In this document: piece after piece, positions 62,399 through 64,000 of the stretch
Numbering within the stretch: the stretch's first letter is position 1
Layout of the letters: every line of letters begins with the position of its first letter
Source: UBA6623 sp965217195
Lineage (GTDB): Bacteria; Acidobacteriota; Terriglobia; Bryobacterales; UBA6623
Length of the DNA stretch: 64,000 nt
Direction of reading: 5' to 3'
Assembly (NCBI GenBank): GCA_965217195.1
Contig: CBDCHL010000002.1
Location: forward strand, 1-64,000
Translations under genes and position numbers: made by a program
Notes under the pieces: model-generated
What the model saw: only the letters and a program-made list of their open reading frames with translations
The model's database searches: none
Told to the model about the DNA's origin: nothing

Positions 62399-64000
62399 AT
62401 GAAGAAATATCTGTTCGTGACCGGCGGTGTTGTTTCATCTTTGGGAAAAGGGATCGCTGCGGCGTCGATCGGCTGCCTGCTCGAGAGTCGTGGTCTGCGC
62501 GTCACGCTCCAGAAATGCGACCCCTATCTTAATGTCGATCCGGGCACGATGAGTCCTTTTCAACACGGTGAAGTTTACGTGACTGACGACGGCGCCGAGA
62601 CCGATTTGGACCTCGGGCACTACGAGCGCTTCACTCACGCGAAGCTGACGCAAGCCAACAACATCACCAGCGGCCGCATCTATGAGCGCATCCTGGCCAA
62701 GGAGAGGCGGGGCGACTACTTGGGTAAGACCGTCCAGGTGATTCCGCATGTGACAAACGAGATCAAGGACGCGATCCGCAAAGTCTCGACCGACGATATT
62801 GACGTTGTGATTGTTGAAATCGGTGGCACGGTAGGCGATATCGAGTCACTGCCTTTCTTGGAAGCGATTCGCCAGATGCGGCATGAGCTGGGGCGCAAGA
62901 ATTGCGCTTTTGTTCACGTCACGCTGGTACCGTGGATCGCGGCGGCCGGCGAACTGAAGACGAAACCGACTCAGCACAGCGTCAAGGAGATGCGCGGTAT
63001 CGGCATTCAGCCGGACTTGCTACTCTGCCGCACTGAGACGGAACTGTCAGAGGAACTCCGGGAGAAGATTGCGCTGTTTTGCGACGTAGACAGAGAAGCC
63101 GTCATCGGGGCCCGTGACGTCAGCTCGGTCTATCAGATCCCGGCGATCTTCGCGCGCGAAGGGGTGGACGAGATCTTACTCCGTCACTTTGAACTGGAAA
63201 CCGCGCCGCGGGACTTGACGGCTTGGACGGAGATGCTCCACCGTTTGCGCCATCCTCAAGGCGAGGTGACGATCGGTATCGTCGGCAAGTACGCCAGTTA
63301 CGAAGATTCCTATAAGAGCCTCAAGGAAGCGCTCCTCCACGGCGGCTTGCACCACCGCGTTCGGGTCAACGTGAGTTGGATCGAAGCCGAGAATATTACG
63401 CCGTCCACCGCTCGTCATGAGTTGCGAGATGTAGACGGCATTCTGGTGCCCGGCGGCTTCGGGGAGCGTGGTATCGAGGGGAAGATCGAGGCGATCCGAT
63501 ACGCCCGGGAAAACAAGGTTCCGTATTTCGGGATTTGCCTCGGGATGCAAACGATGGTCATCGAGTTCGCACGGAACGTGTGCGGGCTCGAGGGTGCCCA
63601 CTCGACGGAATTCGACCCGGGGGCGCCGCATCGTTTGTTTTTCAAGCTGCGGGAGCTCAAAGGCGTCGAGGACCTGGGCGGAACGATGCGCCTAGGCGCC
63701 TGGCCGTGTCGAGTCGCGCCCGACAGCTTTGCGCACGCGGCCTATGGTGCCGACGAGGTCAGCGAGCGACACCGTCATCGCTATGAGTTCAATCGGGAGT
63801 ATGACGGCACGATTGAAACTCACGGCATGCGGATCTCGGGAGAAACGCCTGACGGCGCCTACGTAGAGATTTGCGAATTACCAGGCCACCCTTGGTTTCT
63901 CGGCTGCCAGTTCCACCCGGAATTCAAGTCGAAGCCGCTGGAGCCGCAGCCGTTGTTCCGCGATTTTATTGGCGCCGCCTATCAATTCCACGGCAGGCGT
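62399..64000 (+). CDS. pyrG: CTP synthase, 3' end outside window
   Basis: 534 codons visible, running to the window edge with no stop; the family is about 545. Synthetase domain: MKKYLFVTGGVVSSLGKGIA (P-loop-like GVVSSLGKG), DPYLNVDPGTMSPFQHGEVY, EIGGTVGDIESLPFLEAIRQ. Glutaminase domain: GGFGERGIEGK, catalytic Cys in YFGICLGMQTMV (near residue 381), and His/Glu in CQFHPEFKSKP. It makes CTP from UTP, ATP and glutamine. ATG at 62399 gives the canonical N-terminus. Confidence 0.95.
   Translation, partial: MKKYLFVTGGVVSSLGKGIAAASIGCLLESRGLRVTLQKCDPYLNVDPGTMSPFQHGEVYVTDDGAETDLDLGHYERFTHAKLTQANNITSGRIYERILAKERRGDYLGKTVQVIPHVTNEIKDAIRKVSTDDIDVVIVEIGGTVGDIESLPFLEAIRQMRHELGRKNCAFVHVTLVPWIAAAGELKTKPTQHSVKEMRGIGIQPDLLLCRTETELSEELREKIALFCDVDREAVIGARDVSSVYQIPAIFAREGVDEILLRHFELETAPRDLTAWTEMLHRLRHPQGEVTIGIVGKYASYEDSYKSLKEALLHGGLHHRVRVNVSWIEAENITPSTARHELRDVDGILVPGGFGERGIEGKIEAIRYARENKVPYFGICLGMQTMVIEFARNVCGLEGAHSTEFDPGAPHRLFFKLRELKGVEDLGGTMRLGAWPCRVAPDSFAHAAYGADEVSERHRHRYEFNREYDGTIETHGMRISGETPDGAYVEICELPGHPWFLGCQFHPEFKSKPLEPQPLFRDFIGAAYQFHGRR

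Noticed and set aside
1..64000. tRNA, rRNA or riboswitch genes
   Set aside because: No cloverleaf-like segment with a GTTCRA arm or conserved riboswitch core was recognised by eye; a covariance-model scan would be needed to be sure.

Overview
The window most likely comes from an acidobacterium related to Bryobacterales/Solibacter. The grounds are moderately high GC, tandem von Willebrand factor A secreted proteins, a secreted protein with the YTDRLPDFVC signature, a DUF1501 Tat-type protein, and many relics of the 5' ends of serine/threonine kinase genes that begin MIGQTISxYRI. This is inferred from gene content only; no rRNA or tRNA gene is visible.

Positions 1-30500 form a plastic accessory region. 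It opens with a low-GC secreted trypsin-like protease gene cut twice by two different IS630-type elements. Both insertions are at TA, and removing both restores one reading frame. Next come an intact IS1380 element, IS256 debris, a RibD_C reductase gene, a planctomycete-type protein, and an IS1595 element inside a 97-residue gene with a perfect 8-bp duplication. An operon for a Tm-1-like protein, a PEP-hydrolase-like TIM barrel and a Dabb protein follows, then a Tat-exported glycosidase-like protein, a broken DUF3303 gene, a broken acetamidase gene, an orphan histidine kinase, an AhpD-like protein, an ATP-grasp ligase convergent with a methyltransferase, an intact DUF3303 gene, and a seven-repeat FG-GAP surface protein. 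A DUF1554 lectin-like gene beside the FG-GAP gene is split by a truncated copy of the same IS1380.

The most unusual structure in this half is a short module found seven times (near 6.3, 7.15, 17.1, 17.7, 19.05, 21.85 and 24.45 kb). Each copy carries a TA(C/G)A(A/C)T box. In six copies the box is followed 9-10 nt later by the first codons, or a degraded relic, of a serine/threonine kinase gene that is cut off at once; the copy at 17.1 kb keeps only the promoter part. In every case an unrelated small accessory gene starts shortly downstream. The kinase promoter and leader appear to have been reused repeatedly as a 5' cassette.

Positions 30500-64000 look like stable chromosome: DUF1501 protein, M28 aminopeptidase, DsbA-like thioredoxin protein and beta-helix protein; a compact flagellar basal-body operon flgB-flgC-fliE-fliF-fliG-fliH-fliI-fliJ on the minus strand ending at a strong terminator; prfB with its autoregulatory +1 frameshift; an SDR, a secreted acidobacterial protein, a YfcC-type transporter, an HpcH/HpaI aldolase, a ROK kinase, a HAD hydrolase and a Gfo/Idh/MocA oxidoreductase; YtxH and DUF948-like envelope proteins; an isolated nuoB; a PilZ-DnaJ fusion; a DUF151 nuclease; miaB; two VWA proteins; and the start of pyrG, which runs off the right edge.
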